Assembly (NCBI GenBank): GCA_018881555.1
Contig: JACAXG010000502.1
Span: forward strand, 1 to 64,000
Source of the DNA: Amblyornis subalaris
Lineage: Eukaryota; Chordata; Aves; Passeriformes; Ptilonorhynchidae
Direction: 5' to 3'
DNA length: 64,000 nucleotides
Under the pieces are notes generated by a model. It saw nothing but the letters and a program-made list of their open reading frames with translations. It did no database searches and had not been told where the DNA came from. The first letter of the stretch is position 1. Every line of letters starts with the position of its first letter. Below are positions 1 to 11,277 of this stretch, piece by piece. The position numbers and the translations under genes were made by a program.

Positions 1-690
1 CATGTTTCGATCTGAGGCCTTGGCGAAAGCTGCCTGAGTTAGAACAGTGAGCCTTTTACAGCTTTAAGCAAAAACGTAGTTTTGTAGTTTTTAAATAAGT
101 ATGCTTTATAAAAGTAGAAATGTACTTTTAACAAGTAAAAGCATGCTTTATGTAGAAAATAATAATGATAAGTAAAAGAGTTAAGAACTTTAAGCAAAAA
201 CTTTGAGTTTAGCAAAAAACCATATATAATAGAGTTTCATAGAAAGTTAAAATGTAGCAATATAAGCCTGTACAACAGGCCTCAATAGAAGTGTGATAAT
301 TGGTTAAGAAAATGCGCATTGTGGTAAAATCATACAGCAGTGATTGGTACAAATGTATTAACCAGCTTTGTGGCATCTGCTTATTGGCTTAAAAAAGTAT
401 ATAAGGCCTTGTAGTAAAAAGTAAAAAAAAACTTTTTAGCTACCTCAGCTTCTGCTGCAGAGAGCTTGCTACCTCAACTGCTGCTGCAGGGACATCCGTG
501 CCTGCTGCAGCTGCTATTGCTGCTATTGTTATTGTAATTGCTGCTGCCTTTGATAGTAGAGATGTTGTTCACACGTTTCTNCTATCTCACCCTTCAATAA
601 AGATGAGACTGATTCAACAATAAAACATCTCCGAGACATCTCTCAGTCATCTCAACCCCTTTAATCCCGGCACTAAGTCACACAGCTATC
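1..690 (+). mobile_element. LTR-like sequence, left end cut by the window
   Basis: An A/T-rich stretch is followed by an inverted CCAAT box (ATTGG, 383-387), a TATA-type box (TATATAA, 398-404), a CTG/GCTGCTGC-rich stretch (about 446-556) and two AATAAA signals (596-601 and 619-624). This order (U3, R, U5) is typical of a retroviral LTR read on the + strand. The right border is unclear; a CA near 672 or 684 could be the end. It does not resemble the LTR at 5,293-5,574 that closes the provirus immediately downstream, so it may belong to a different element. No standard tRNA primer-binding site is recognisable after it. Confidence 0.5.
398..404 (+). promoter_or_regulatory. TATA box of the LTR-like sequence
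   Basis: TATATAA lies about 12 bp after an inverted CCAAT box (383-387) and about 190 bp before the first AATAAA. The spacing suits a retroviral U3 promoter. Confidence 0.45.
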
Positions 691-737
691 GTGGATGTGG
701 TGATAGGCTTCTTAGCCCTGCTGCGCCTGAAGTCCCT

Positions 738-1724
738 GTGGATATCATGGGACAGGACACAGCAGATGCTGCAGTTTCACCGGAAAGCCTCCAGGCTTTC
801 CCTGTTATATTCGGTGACAATCAAAACACCCGTCAGCAGCTATCGTGGAAGGCTCTGATGGACATCCGGGAGAAGGTTGGAAGATATGGCTTAGGGTCCG
901 ATGAGGTAATGCAGTTGCTCAGGGTTTTTAATGCTNGCCCACTAATACCGTATGACGTCCGGACTCTGGCTCGTGTTCTCTTTCAGCCTGTGGAATATGA
1001 CATCTTTGAATCGAAATGGCAGCAGTTAGCAACTAGGACACTAGAGCAGAATGCTGTGTTGGACCAACAGGATCCCAGACGTAGGATTGGGATTGACATG
1101 CTGCTGGGTACAGGCAATTTTGCTGACACTCACAGGCAGATTGCCCTGGGCAATACGGTGATCGATCAGTGCCGATAGGTAGGCATGGCAGCGGTGATTC
1201 AAACCATTGAGATGGCTGCTCCTGCAGAGGAGTTTGTGGATGTTGCACAGAGGGATGGTGAATCCTTCTTGCGATTTGCACAGACACTAACTGCCTCTGT
1301 AGAGAGGCAGGTGGAGGATCAGAATGCAAGGACATTATTGATTAAACATCTTGCCAAGACTCATTGCAATGCTGAGTGCAAGAAGCTTATTCAAACACTT
1401 CCTGGTGATCCTTCCTTATGTTGAANGGCTGAGGCCTGTCGCCAGGTGGGCACCGCCAGTTCTAAGGTGGTTGCCGTGGCTGCTGCCCCGCGGCCGGTCT
1501 GGACAGGGCCGCAGGGTGGACAGCGGAAACAAGGGTATGCTCAGGCCGGCAGGAAGCCGAGAGGAAAGGTGCGGAAAGGCACGCCTGTCTTGTTTCTCTG
1601 TGCTCAGTGTGGAAAGCCGAACCATACAGCAAATGTCTGCAGGGTGGCAATTCCTGGTAATGGTCAGTTTTCCTCGGGCTCGACTTTAAATGGGGGGCAG
1701 AGCATGAGGGGGAGACGTGCCTAG
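738..1724 (+). pseudogene. gag: gag remnant: capsid and nucleocapsid (ERV-1)
   Basis: One frame (codon starts at 738) runs to a TAG at 1722-1724, with internal stops TAG 1176-1178 and TGA 1422-1424. The first part resembles an ERVK capsid; a major-homology-like segment around QRDGESFLRF follows near 1,250-1,300. A single zinc knuckle of the form C-x2-C-x4-H-x4-C (CAQC...H...C) lies near 1,602-1,643, preceded by a basic Gly/Arg/Lys-rich stretch typical of nucleocapsid. Matrix and any p10-like domain are absent, so the 5' third of gag has been deleted. Ambiguous bases at 935 and 1,426 may hide further damage. It would have formed the virion core; it cannot do so now. Confidence 0.8.
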
Positions 1725-1786
1725 ACACAAGTATCTCTCCAAACCCTGGAGCTGATGGAGGTCTGCTTGGCCAACTTACAGCCAGC

Positions 1787-2461
1787 ACCAGTGGCTCAGC
1801 AGGTGTAGACCTCTGCACAGCAGCAACGGTCACCTTAGACTCTTGCGCAGNGCACAAAGTCCCCTTGGATGCCTTTGGTCCCTTGGGTGATGGCATGAGT
1901 GCTCTCCTCATGGGGACGTGTAGTGCCACCGTTCAGGGTCTCATTGTGCACATGGGACTCATAGATGCGGATTACACCAGACAAATTTATGCCATGGTTT
2001 CCACACGGACCCCCCCGGTCACANTTCCTGAAAAGACTCAGATTGCTCAACTTGTCCCCTTTAAGTCTTCTGTTCGCCGGACGGAGTCGAGGTCACGAGG
2101 AGACGGCTGCTTTGGCTCCACTGGGCCGCCTCAAGTTCATTGGACTGCTGTCATGACCAACCAACGTCCTGAGATGTGGTGCACCCTGTCCATCCCTGAT
2201 GCCACACCGCCAGAGACCCGCTTCCGTGGACTCCTTGACAGAGGTGCGGACGTCACGATTCTCTCCCTTGCTGCTTGGCCTCCGCAGTGGCCATTGGATC
2301 CTGTGGGGTAGCCTGTCGCGGGATTGGGAGGAACGAAGCGCTGGTACGTGAGCCAGAAGCCTGTGGTGATAACGAACTCAGAGGGACAGATGGCCGTGGT
2401 TAGGCCTCTTGTTACTGAAATTGTTCTTAACCTCTGGGGGAGGGATGTTCTGGCTGCGTGA
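1787..2461 (+). pseudogene. pro: dUTPase-protease remnant (ERV-1 pro)
   Basis: The frame is one back from gag. It opens with a dUTPase motif 1 (GSAGVDL) near 1,793, then a motif-3-like GLIDADYT near 1,950-1,974, then the aspartic protease. The protease active-site triad reads DRG where retroviral proteases have DTG, so the catalytic loop is altered. A TAG at 2309-2311 interrupts the protease after its WPLDPVG segment; the frame continues to TGA 2459-2461, which overlaps the pol frame. The dUTPase would lower dUTP during reverse transcription and the protease would mature the polyproteins. Ns at 1,851 and 2,024 fall inside it. Confidence 0.8.
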
Positions 2462-5249
2462 GGGGTGCGCATCGGGACGTATTTTTAATGGGGGCCACTG
2501 CGTTGAAGGGCGCAGAGTGTCCTACGCCTCCTATACGGTGGCTGGTGGACAGACCTATCTGGGAGAATCACTGGCCCCTGCCTAAAGATAAACTAGTAGC
2601 CCTTCATGAGTTAGTTCAGGAGCAATTGGACCAGGGTCATCTGGAGCTTTCTACCAGTCCCTGGAACACTCCTGTCTTCTGCATCAAAAAGAAGTCTGGG
2701 AAATGGAGGTTGTTACAAGATCTCAGGAAGGTGAATGCTGTAATGGAAAGCATGGGGAGGTTGCAGCCTGGGATGCCGTCGTCCACCATGCTTCCCGCAG
2801 ATTGGCTGACCCTCATCGTGGATCTGAAGGATTGTTTCTTTTCAATTCCTTTGCATCCCGATGACAGACCGAAATTTGCTTTCACAGTGCCAGCAATTAA
2901 CAATGCTGGCCCCACACAGAGATATCAATGGAGGACTCTTCCCCAGGGGATGCAAAATTCACCGGCAATATGCCAAATGTATGTGGCCAGAGCCTTGTCT
3001 GGAGTTCGCAGGCAGTTTCCTGATGCTCAGTTTTATCACTATATGGATGACATCTTGGTAGCTGTGTCCACCCAGGATGAGCTGCTGCGGATACAGCCTC
3101 AGCTGCTCNATGCTTTNCATTCTCATGGGCTGCAGGTGGCTCCAGAGAAGGTTCAGCAGCAACCTCCTTGGAAATACTTGGGGGTCAAAATTCTGGAACG
3201 TACAGTTTAACACCAAGAGGTGCAATTTGTGCATTCAGTGAAGACACTGAATGATGCCCAAAAATTGGTGGGTGTCGTTGCTTGGTTACGTCTGTATTTG
3301 GGACTGACCACAGCGCAGTTGTCTCCTTTATTTGATCTGTTGAAGGGAGACTCTGATTTGAAGTCGCCTCGAACATTGACCCCTGAAGCACATCAGGTGC
3401 TGGAGGAGGTGCAGCGAGCTGTTTCTGCTTGACAAGTCTATCGCATTGATCCCTCAGTTGATGTCACTGTTTTTATTACCACTCCAAATTTACATCCCAC
3501 AGGTATCATTGGCCAATGGAATGACAAATGGTCCTATCCCTTGCACGTCCTGGAATGGGTCTTCTTGCCCCATCAGCTGCAGAAGACGGCAACCGCATTG
3601 TTCGAGCTGATCGCTCACTTGATAGTCAAATGCCGACAACAGTGTTTGCAATTGATGGGAGCAGACCCCGCAAAGATTGTACTACCGGTACAGTGGGAAG
3701 ACTTTGACTGAAGCTTTGCAAACAGTGTTTCTCTGCAAAGTGCTCTGGAAAATTTTTCAGGGCAGATCACGTATCATCTGCCCAGCCACAAGTTTGCTGC
3801 AAGTGGCAAAACTCCCAGAGATTTCTCTGAGGCCCAGACATAGTCAGGAGCTGGTGCAGGGACCCACTGTCTTTACTGACAGTCCGGGAAGAACAGGAAA
3901 GGCCATTGTTACTTGGAGGGATGGATCTGATTGGCAGGTTCTGGAAGGTCATGAGGATGGCTCAGCCCAATTGGTAGAACTGAGGGCTGCTCTTATGGCA
4001 TTTCAAAGATTTTCCCAGGAACCTTTCAATTTGGTCACGGACTCCACCTATGTAACTGACATAGCACAGCGGTTGAGTTATTCAGTTTTGAAGAAGGTTG
4101 GCAATGCTGACTTGTTTCATTTACTGAAGACCCTGTGGTGTGTCATTCAGGACCGGATTCATCCACATTATGTTCTGCATGTGAGGAGTCATACCAATTT
4201 GCCAGGGTTCATAGCAGAAGGTAACGCAAGGGCTGACAAGTTGGCTAACCCAGCGTGGGTAGCACCTCAGCCTGATACACTCGTGCAGGCCAAGGTGTCG
4301 CATGGGTTTTTCCATCAAAACGCACATACCTTGCAGAAGCAGTTTCAGTTGACGCCAACGGAGGCCCGTGACATTGTCAAGTCATGCGACGATTTTCACA
4401 CGCTTGCTGCACCTTTGCCGGCGGGGGTAAACCCCAGAGGCCTTAAGGCCTTGGAGATTTGGCAGACTGACATCACCCAAGTTGCTGAATTTGGCCGGCT
4501 CCAGTATGTCCATGCCAAGGTGGACACCTGCTCCTCTGCCATGTGAGCTTCTGCTCACACTGGAGAAAAGAGCCGTGATGTCATTGCCCACTGGAGGCAG
4601 GCCTTAGCAGTTCTAGGCATACCTTCTGCTGTGAAGACCGACAATGGTCCCGCCTACGCCTCAAAAGAGGTGAGGCAGTTCCTGCAGTTGTGGGGTGTGT
4701 CACACAGGTTTGGTATTCCTCATTCTCCGACTGGTCAAGCTATAGTAGAATGTGCTCATGGTACTCTGAAGCGGATTCTTCAAAACCAAAAACGGGGAAC
4801 ACAGGGTGAAACCCCGCACAGTCAGTTGGCAAAAGCTTTGTATACCATCAATCACCTTACGGTACCGCAGAATTCTAATAATCCTGTCATTTTGAACCAT
4901 CATCTCTCGTTACAGGCTCCAGATGAGGCACAGCAGCCTCAAGCAAAGGTTTGGGTGCGGAATTTAGTCACCAAACGGTAGGAAGGTCCTTATGACCGTA
5001 TCGCTTCGGGTCGCGGCTATGCTTGTGTATCCACAGATACACAAGCGCTGGGTGTGCGCTGGGGTGCGCTGGGTACCTGCGAAGTGTGTTTGTCCTGACC
5101 TGCGACCACAGAGGCAAAATCCGGCCGACAGGCAAGGTGGAGACCGTGACCAAAGTGAAAGTCATCAAGTGGATGGAACATCGAGTGATGACTCAGATGC
5201 AGATGATGTGGGTGATCGCTCCGATGGTCCTTCCACAAGCAGAGACTGA
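2458..5249 (+). pseudogene. pol: pol remnant: RT, RNase H, integrase (ERV-1)
   Basis: RT occupies about 2,458-3,430 and keeps LPQGMQNSP and the catalytic YMDD (about 3,041-3,052). RNase H follows (about 3,860-4,240), where the usual TDGSG reads TDSPG. Integrase comes last, with an HHCC-type region (H-x3-H near 4,312; its CC pair is not clean), D at WQTDI, D at KTDNG and the catalytic E in VECAH, and a Ser/Asp-rich tail ending SDGPSTSRD near 5,249. Breaks: TAA 3208, TGA 3430, TGA 3709, an extra T near 3,794 that shifts the frame, TGA 4544, TAG 4979 and later shifts. Comparison with ERV-2 shows that 3709, 4544 and 4979 are former Trp codons and 3430 a former CGA. Confidence 0.88.
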
Positions 5250-5280
5250 ACATTGTTCATTTTTCTTTTCTCTTTTTTTA

Positions 5281-5292
5281 ATGGAAAAAGGG
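5281..5292 (+). other. polypurine tract of ERV-1
   Basis: A short run of A and G (ATGGAAAAAGGG) sits directly before the TG that opens the 3' LTR, the normal place for the plus-strand primer. Confidence 0.6.
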
Positions 5293-5574
5293 TGAGATGT
5301 CGCCCTGGTTTTTGCAGTTTCTCCATGTTTTTCACTTCTGTAACAAAGTTCTCATGCTCTTTCTGTAAACACGGTCATGTTTTGATAACGTTTTCCTTAT
5401 TGTTTACATTCCATGGTGCTGGGCGGAGACGTTTGATGGACTTTTCCTTTGACCAGTGTGATTGAGAGGTGGCAACCTCACCCTCCAATCCACAGTGGTT
5501 TCTAAGAACATATAAAATAAAGAGTCAGGATCGTCTCAGCCCCCTTCTTGCCTTCTTCTGGCTCCTGTCTGACA
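5293..5574 (+). mobile_element. 3' LTR of ERV-1, about 282 bp
   Basis: It begins TGAGATG after the polypurine tract and appears to end CTGACA. An ATATAAAATAAAG segment near 5,510 combines a TATA-like box with an AATAAA signal (about 5,516). No similarity to the LTR-like sequence at 1-690 or to the ERV-2 LTR is visible. The right border is estimated from the first suitable CA after the poly(A) signal. Confidence 0.6.
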
Positions 5575-7139
5575 GAGCGGTGTCCGTGTGGCTTTTTTGT
5601 GTCCAAGTGAGAGAGTATGGCTTTCTCCACCAAAGGGGAAGCATTCTTGTTGCATTTTTCCATTCAAGGACAAGGACCTGCTCTTGTCCCAACCCAGTTG
5701 TATGGTATACTGCTGGCCCAGACTGTCATTAGCTGGAAGAGAGGAACAGGTAAAAAGTGTCCCGCTGTGGAGGTGGAGGGTCACTCAGAGACAACAGGCA
5801 CAGGGACAAGGTGTTCAGTCTTTCTGCAGTGCAAACATCCCTGTTAAACGTTATTACAAAATCCAGGCAGTTATGGCGACCATTGAATGTGAGAGGATAA
5901 GAGAAAGAAGGGGGAGGAAAGCAGCAAGACAAAAAGTTTTCTTGCTCTAAGGCTTCCAGACATCCTTGGGCTGGCCTAGTGCTTTTCTAGTAATACTTGG
6001 AGAGTTGGAGGTGATACATAGTTTAAGGGATGGCACTGGAAGATCTACAATCTGCTGTGGGGCACTTCTGAGCTTTCCTTGAAAGCTAGAGGGTCAAAGA
6101 AGTATTCAAAATATTTTTTTTTCCAGGAAAGGGAAAAAGGGAGGAATTGCATATGTATTTGTGTATTTCCAACCATCTGGTCCTTACCAGGAATGGTGGT
6201 CCAACACACCCACACCTGCCCAGCATGCTGGGCTTTGTTTTCTTTTTCAGACCTGGACTATGCATGAGCATCACGGCATCGCGCTTCTTCACCCGCCTGC
6301 TGATGGCCCTGGCTTGGCTGTTTCCATGGCGATAATGTGATGTTATTAGGGGCTCTTCCTTCCTGAGTCAGTGGGATGCTGACAAAAACAAACTGAGATG
6401 CAGATACCATGTCCTGAGATGCCTTTCTGCCTCTCTCTCTGCCCTGTGACCTGTCCCACCTCAGTTGTTGGGGGATTTACCATGAAACCTCTATCCTAAA
6501 CAAGCTTGAGGAATTTTTCCTGGAAAGAGGCTCTGTTGAGCTATAGACCCTCTCCTCTGTGAGATATTTACATGCTGCTGTGACAGTCTCTTTCTTGCAT
6601 GTCAGGACCCATCCATCTATACTGAGACTGAGAGCTTTGGCCAAGGTGAGATTTGTAGTGGAGCTGGATGATGATCCTCAGTGTTTCTCTTAGGGGCCCA
6701 ACAGCCACCCTTCCTCCCCTCTATGTACCCCTCATGTTCGCATCTTTGTACCTTTAGTCACCTCATGTAACCAGAGGTGAACTTGAGCTGGTCTTGGGAA
6801 GGAGTCTGGACCCATGTTCAATGTTTCCGCTGTAATCAAACTCCAGCTCTGACTACTCCTTTTTTCCGTAGTACATCCATGCTGTCATTGCACCCATCTG
6901 CTAAAAAGCAGGGACATAAGCCTGCTTCAAACCTGTCTGCTCGAGGTCCTAAAATCCTATACAGAGAATCCTGTACTGAGAATTCTGTACAGACCTTACA
7001 GAGCACCCCTGACGGGGAATATTCACATGTAAACAAATTTCCAGCACCCAGTAGTCTGGATTAAAACAGCTTCCAGTGTCTTGGCCCCTCCACAGGATCT
7101 ACTCCATGAAAGCCACTTCTGACACTGTGAGTTTCATCA
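5575..7139. other. no recognisable gene
   Basis: Both strands were read for splice-flanked conserved exons, TE tails and RNA genes. Only short unrelated open frames occur. A few pyrimidine-rich stretches and an A/T-rich run near 6,110-6,122 are present. If CEP89 continues upstream, this is intron. Confidence 0.5.
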
Positions 7140-7450
7140 AATCACAGAATGGCTTGGGTTGGAAGGAACTTTTAAAGAACCTCCAGTTCCAACCCCTCTG
7201 CAATGAGCAGGGACACATTTAACTAGTTCAGATTGCTCAGAGCCCAAGCCAACCTGATCTTGCATTTCCGGGATGGGACAGACACAGCTTCTCTGGGCAA
7301 ACTGTGCGAGTGTCTCACCACTCTCAGAGTGAAAAATTTCTTCCTCACATCTAGTGTGAATGTATCCTTTTCCAGTTTAAAACCATTCCCCCTTGTCCTA
7401 TCACTGCAGGTCCTAATAAAAACTGTGTCGCCATTTCTTACAAGTCTCCT
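7140..7450 (-). mobile_element. CR1 fragment
   Basis: It starts with the reverse complement of a CR1 3' end (ATCACAGAATGG, then TTGGGTTGGAAGGAAC) and continues into the typical 3' part of ORF2 read backwards (TTTAAAACCATTCCCCCTTG near 7,376-7,395). It is 5'-truncated, as most CR1 copies are. Similarity fades after about 7,450. Confidence 0.75.
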
Positions 7451-8086
7451 TATTGCTCTGTTCTGTGCTGTACAAAACCAAACTGCTGTACCTCTGCCTG
7501 AATTTGCATTTTTAAGGATATCCATAGCAGCAGAAGGAAGAGAACAACATCCTTTCAAGAAATTCCTATTGGAAAGCAGAGCAAGAATGGGCCGAAATAC
7601 AGCCTGGATAAAGCTACAGAGTCCAGGACTGGTGGTTTTGAGGTGACACCCAATGGTGAGAAGCAAGACAGCAGCAGAGGTGTCATGGCCACACTGCTTC
7701 GGGCCTTAGAATAACCTTCAGGGTGCAAATGCTCCTAAAAAGATATCAGATTTAACTAGAACACTAAAAGAAATACCAAAAGTGAACACACATGTAACTG
7801 CAGCCTACAGCTGGTCTGGGACTGCCCATCCCTCCCATCTTCAGAGATATCCGAAGTGGTTTTGTAGTGATTATTTTTTTTATTATCAGCAGAGCATTTA
7901 AAAGATCTAGGCATGGGTCCTGGTACTGTCCAGTCGGGATAGATGGACACCTCCTCAAAGCACAAAACAAGGGTTCCTGTCCCAGCAAGCCTACAAGCAG
8001 GGAGAGAACAACTAATTGATTGCGCATGATTTAGGNAAAAATAGGGGAAAAGGATGAACCATTAAGAAATATCAAGAGGGACAATA

Positions 8087-8192
8087 TTTGGGCAACTTGG
8101 TCTAGTGGAAGGTGTCCCTGTCACTGGCAGGGAGGTGGAACAAGGTGGTCTTTCAGGGTCCCTTCTAACCCAAACCACTCTGCGACTCTATA
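8087..8192 (+). mobile_element. CR1 3' end
   Basis: A forward-oriented CR1 tail: TTGGTCTAGTGGAAGGTGTCCC, then TCTTTCAGGGTCCCTTCTAACCCAAACCACTCTG and the degenerate 8-bp terminal repeats near 8,180-8,192. It is one of the few + strand CR1 pieces here; most of the others are on the minus strand. Confidence 0.75.
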
Positions 8193-8890
8193 AATACTTC
8201 CAGTACGAACAGCTGCAATATGGGACCCCAGGGAAGAATTTTACATGCACGGGAATATCTGCATTCAGACGTGATTTTCCAGGTCAGGGAATAAACTGGA
8301 GCAAGGCTCAGGGGGACCAAAGCAGAGGTTAAACCCATAAGGTTACACTTTTGAGTCTGTGTGGGGTTTTCATGGGGTGTTCTTAGTGGCTAGCTGGTTT
8401 CCACAGTCCCCTGTCCTGTGCAAAAAGATCGTGGAGTAAGTACATGTTGTCAGCTTTTGTGTGGCATATTAAGATGCTGAGAAAACTGGATCTTGGATCT
8501 CTTTAAGATTTTGGAAAACTTGACAAAATTTTCTCATTCTGAGGCTTTGTGCCTGTTTCCCATCTGAGCTTTATTGTGACCAACTGAATTAGAATGTTTT
8601 CCCCAACTTTTTCTTTCTCACAGAGAAAGTCCTGACATCCTTCAAGTCAGAGATGGGACCAATCTTTAAGCTTCACAGCTAGATTTCACCTGCAACCCCA
8701 GAAAGTCATTTGTGTACTCCCACTCCAGGCATGCAGACAATTTCCAATAATGTAGGTTTTTTACCCACCACCCGCCCTCCAGCTTTATTTGACAAAAGTG
8801 AAGGTTTAGCATTCACAGCCACTTTGAAAAACCTGTTATCTTGTGCATCCTAAAGCAAGNAGGTATCACTGTGCCCTCTCCAGGTGTTTT
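8193..8890. other. no recognisable gene
   Basis: I see no conserved exon, RNA gene or clear repeat signature. The N near 8,860 limits reading there. Confidence 0.4.
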
Positions 8891-9040
8891 TGCCTGACCA
8901 GGTCCAAGCTGCAGGACCTGAGCTCCAAGAAGATATGAACAGGCTGAATCAAGGGATGTCAGACAGGGGTGAACCAATCGGTTTTGATGCCAAGAGGAGC
9001 TGGTGAGCTTGGATTAGCCTACAATCCTGTGAGGCTTGTC
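8891..9040. repeat. copy A of an unclassified dispersed repeat, cut by an LTR
   Basis: About 125 bp here closely match 11,313-11,440 on the same strand. Shared blocks include AAGCTGCAG, ACAGGCTGAATCA and GGTTTTGATGCCAAGAGG. Similarity ends about where the solo LTR at 9,046 was inserted. I cannot name the family. A small open frame (8,969-9,151) crosses it but continues into the LTR, so it is not a gene. Confidence 0.55.
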
Positions 9041-9045
9041 CAGGA

Positions 9046-9662
9046 TGTTGGGAAGGATGAAACAGGAAAGCCTTATATATATGATTGCTTAGGTCTGGAG
9101 AATATGAAACCTATAAGTGAAATAGAATTAAGAGCTGAGTTCGATGTCTGAGGTGCCATGCCTTAGTTACTGAACAACTGGAAAACAATGGTATGGCCNC
9201 TGAAGGTAATCCCCCTTATGACTGAACAATACCCTCTACTTGCAGACAGGTCCAAGGGTCAGAGCAGACCCCGCCAGCTTGGCAAAAGGGGTCCAAAGAG
9301 TAGTTTTAGGGTTTACAATGTAACACAATATGATAATGTAATGATTCTTATAGGCTGTATGTAAATGTTATAGGATTTGTATCTTGTATTAGATTGGTTA
9401 ATGGAAATTAGAATATTCAGCACAGAAGATGATTTATAGTTTTGTAAACGAGACACTCGCTCTCTCTCTCGCACACTCACTCTTTTTGCCTCTTCTCTTC
9501 TCTTGCTATCTCTTGGGCTTGCTGAGGGCTGTGACTTACAGCCCTCTGCAAGGCCCCTGCACCCACGCCCAAGCAATAAACCACATGCTTCAAGACGACC
9601 ACGGACTCGAGATTTCCTGTCTGAAGTTTGTCCCGACCGTCCAACCCCCAGTCGTCCCTACA
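9046..9662 (+). mobile_element. solo LTR, 617 bp, 5-bp TSD CAGGA
   Basis: It begins TGTTGGG and ends CCCTACA, inverted ends with one mismatch. It is flanked by a perfect 5-bp duplication CAGGA at 9,041-9,045 and 9,663-9,667. An AATAAA at 9,575-9,580 places R/U5 on the right, so it reads on the + strand. A CT-rich run near 9,450-9,510 lies just before the poly(A) signal. A 5-bp duplication suits ERVL or some class I elements better than the 6 bp of class II. No internal retroviral sequence remains. Confidence 0.8.
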
Positions 9663-9667
9663 CAGGA

Positions 9668-10183
9668 CATCCCCAGGCCGAAGGAAGGGAAGGGAAGGGG
9701 AGAGGAGCACATTACTTGGCTTATCTGACTGATTGTAATTGCTTAGACAGAGAAGGAAAAAAAAAAAAATCAGTGCTCTCTTCTGGATCATTTCCAGGAT
9801 GATTTGTGCATAAGAAGGATTCTTCGCTTATTGAGAGGAGAAGGCAAAGTTGGAGAGAGCTAGTGTTCAACCACAAAAATGTCTGATTGCACAGCAGAGG
9901 CTGAAACCAAGTGAACACCCAGCCCTGATGGAAGATCACGCTAGGAGTGAACTGATGTGCCTGGGGAAGTAAATTGCTCCTGCCCTTGAGGTGACGCATG
10001 AAAAATTGCAATTTTCTGTCTCTTTTTTTCTTCCTTGAACTCTTCTATATTATAATGGGTTTTTTCCTTCCCTTAATTGCTGTACGTTAAGGGATGTGAG
10101 CTTGAAGGGGGCAAGATTTATGGTAGAAGAAAGGGTTTACTCTTTTCCTGCCTGAACACAGAGTACTGAGTTACTCTACATGC
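9668..10183. other. no recognisable gene
   Basis: It holds a short A-run near 9,757-9,769 and a purine-rich GAAGG run near 9,675-9,705, but no conserved exon or TE end. Confidence 0.4.
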
Positions 10184-10433
10184 CGTTCATAGAATTATGG
10201 AATTGTTTAGGTTGGAAAGGACAAGTAAAATCATCGAGTCTAACCATTAAAGTAGCACAATCATTAATAAACCATCTTCCCAAGTGCCAAATCTGCACGT
10301 CTTTTAAATCCCTGCGGGGATGGGGACTCCACGGCTGCCCTGGGCAGTCTGTGCCAGGGTTGGACAACTCTTTCAGGAAAGGAATTTCCAGTCTAAACCT
10401 CCACTGGTGCAACGGGAGGCTGTTTCTTCTTGT

Positions 10434-10478
10434 CATAGAATCATAGAATGGTTTGGGCTCCAAGGGACCTTAAAGATC
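10434..10478 (-). mobile_element. short CR1 3' end nested inside the older CR1
   Basis: A second CR1 tail (CATAGAATCATAGAATGG then TTTGGG and GGGACCTTAAAGAT) occurs inside a continuous CR1 reading. The host CR1 resumes right after it with CCTGTCCCTTATTCCCTGGG. About 45 bp, severely 5'-truncated. Confidence 0.6.
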
Positions 10479-10856
10479 CCTGTCCCTTATTCCCTGGGAG
10501 CAGAGACAGACCCCCCACCTGGCTCCACCCTCCTGCCAGTGAGAGGTAGACAGCAAAAAGGTCATCCCTGAACCTCCTTTTCTCCAGTCTGACCTCCCCC
10601 CCAGCTTCCTCAGCCAGTCCTTGTACTCCAGACCCTTCCCCAGCTCTGTTCCCTTCTCTGGACAGGCTACAGCCCCTCAATGTTCTTTGTATCAGCTGGA
10701 GCCCTAAACTGACCTCAGGACTCCATCTGCCTCAGCAGTGTCCAGCACAGGGGACAGTCACTGCCCTTGTCCTGCTGGATGCACCAGTCTGGTAAAGGCC
10801 AGGTGCCATCGGCCTCTTGCCCACCACCCAGCTCATGTTCAGCTGTTCATGATGAT

Positions 10857-11277
10857 CTACTCTATGACCTTCCCCAACACCAAGGTCAGCTGACAGGTCT
10901 GTAGTGCCCTGGATTCTCCTTTTGACCCTTCTTGTATATGGGCCTCACATTTGTGAACCTCACTGGGACATCCCTGGTTAGCCACGACTGTTGGTAGATT
11001 CTGGGAAGTGCCTTGGCAACCTCTTCCACTGGGTCCCTCAGTACACTTGGCTGCATCCCATCTGGCCTCATACACTTCTTTGTGTCTAAGTAGTATAGCA
11101 GGTAACCGACCGTTTCTTCTTAGATTGTGGGAACTTCATTCTGCTCCCCATCCCTGTCTTCCAGCTGCAGGGGTTGGGTACCCAGGGAACAGGTGGTCTT
11201 GCTATTAAAGACTGAGGCAAAGAAGGCATTAAGTACCACAACATTTTCCTCGTCCCAGTATGTTTCTCTGATGGCAA
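10857..11277 (-). pseudogene. CR1 ORF2 reverse-transcriptase remnant
   Basis: Minus-strand frames encode typical CR1 ORF2 blocks: LNAFFASVF near 11,220, MRPDGMQPSVLRD near 11,050, then VRPIYKKGQKENPG and HYRPVS near 10,890-10,930. These correspond to the N-terminal part of the CR1 reverse transcriptase. The frame changes several times, and the endonuclease upstream and catalytic domain downstream are missing, so it is dead. Confidence 0.85.

Larger units (their letters stand above)
720..5574 (+). mobile_element. ERV-1: defective class II (ERVK-like) provirus, env-less
   Basis: Remnants lie in order: capsid, CCHC nucleocapsid, dUTPase plus protease, reverse transcriptase, RNase H, integrase, polypurine tract and a 3' LTR. 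Gag is in frame 0, dUTPase-protease one frame back and pol one frame back again, as in betaretroviruses that use two -1 frameshifts. A dUTPase fused ahead of the protease supports the same class. The matrix region and leader are missing: the first codons at 738 are already just before capsid. Only about 40 bp separate the integrase end from the LTR, so there is no env. Multiple stops and at least one frameshift make it non-functional. It is sense-oriented in what should be the last intron of CEP89. Confidence 0.9.

Noticed and set aside
5250..5800. env gene after ERV-1 integrase
   Set aside because: Integrase ends about 40 bp before the 3' LTR; frames beyond are LTR or flanking DNA without envelope features.
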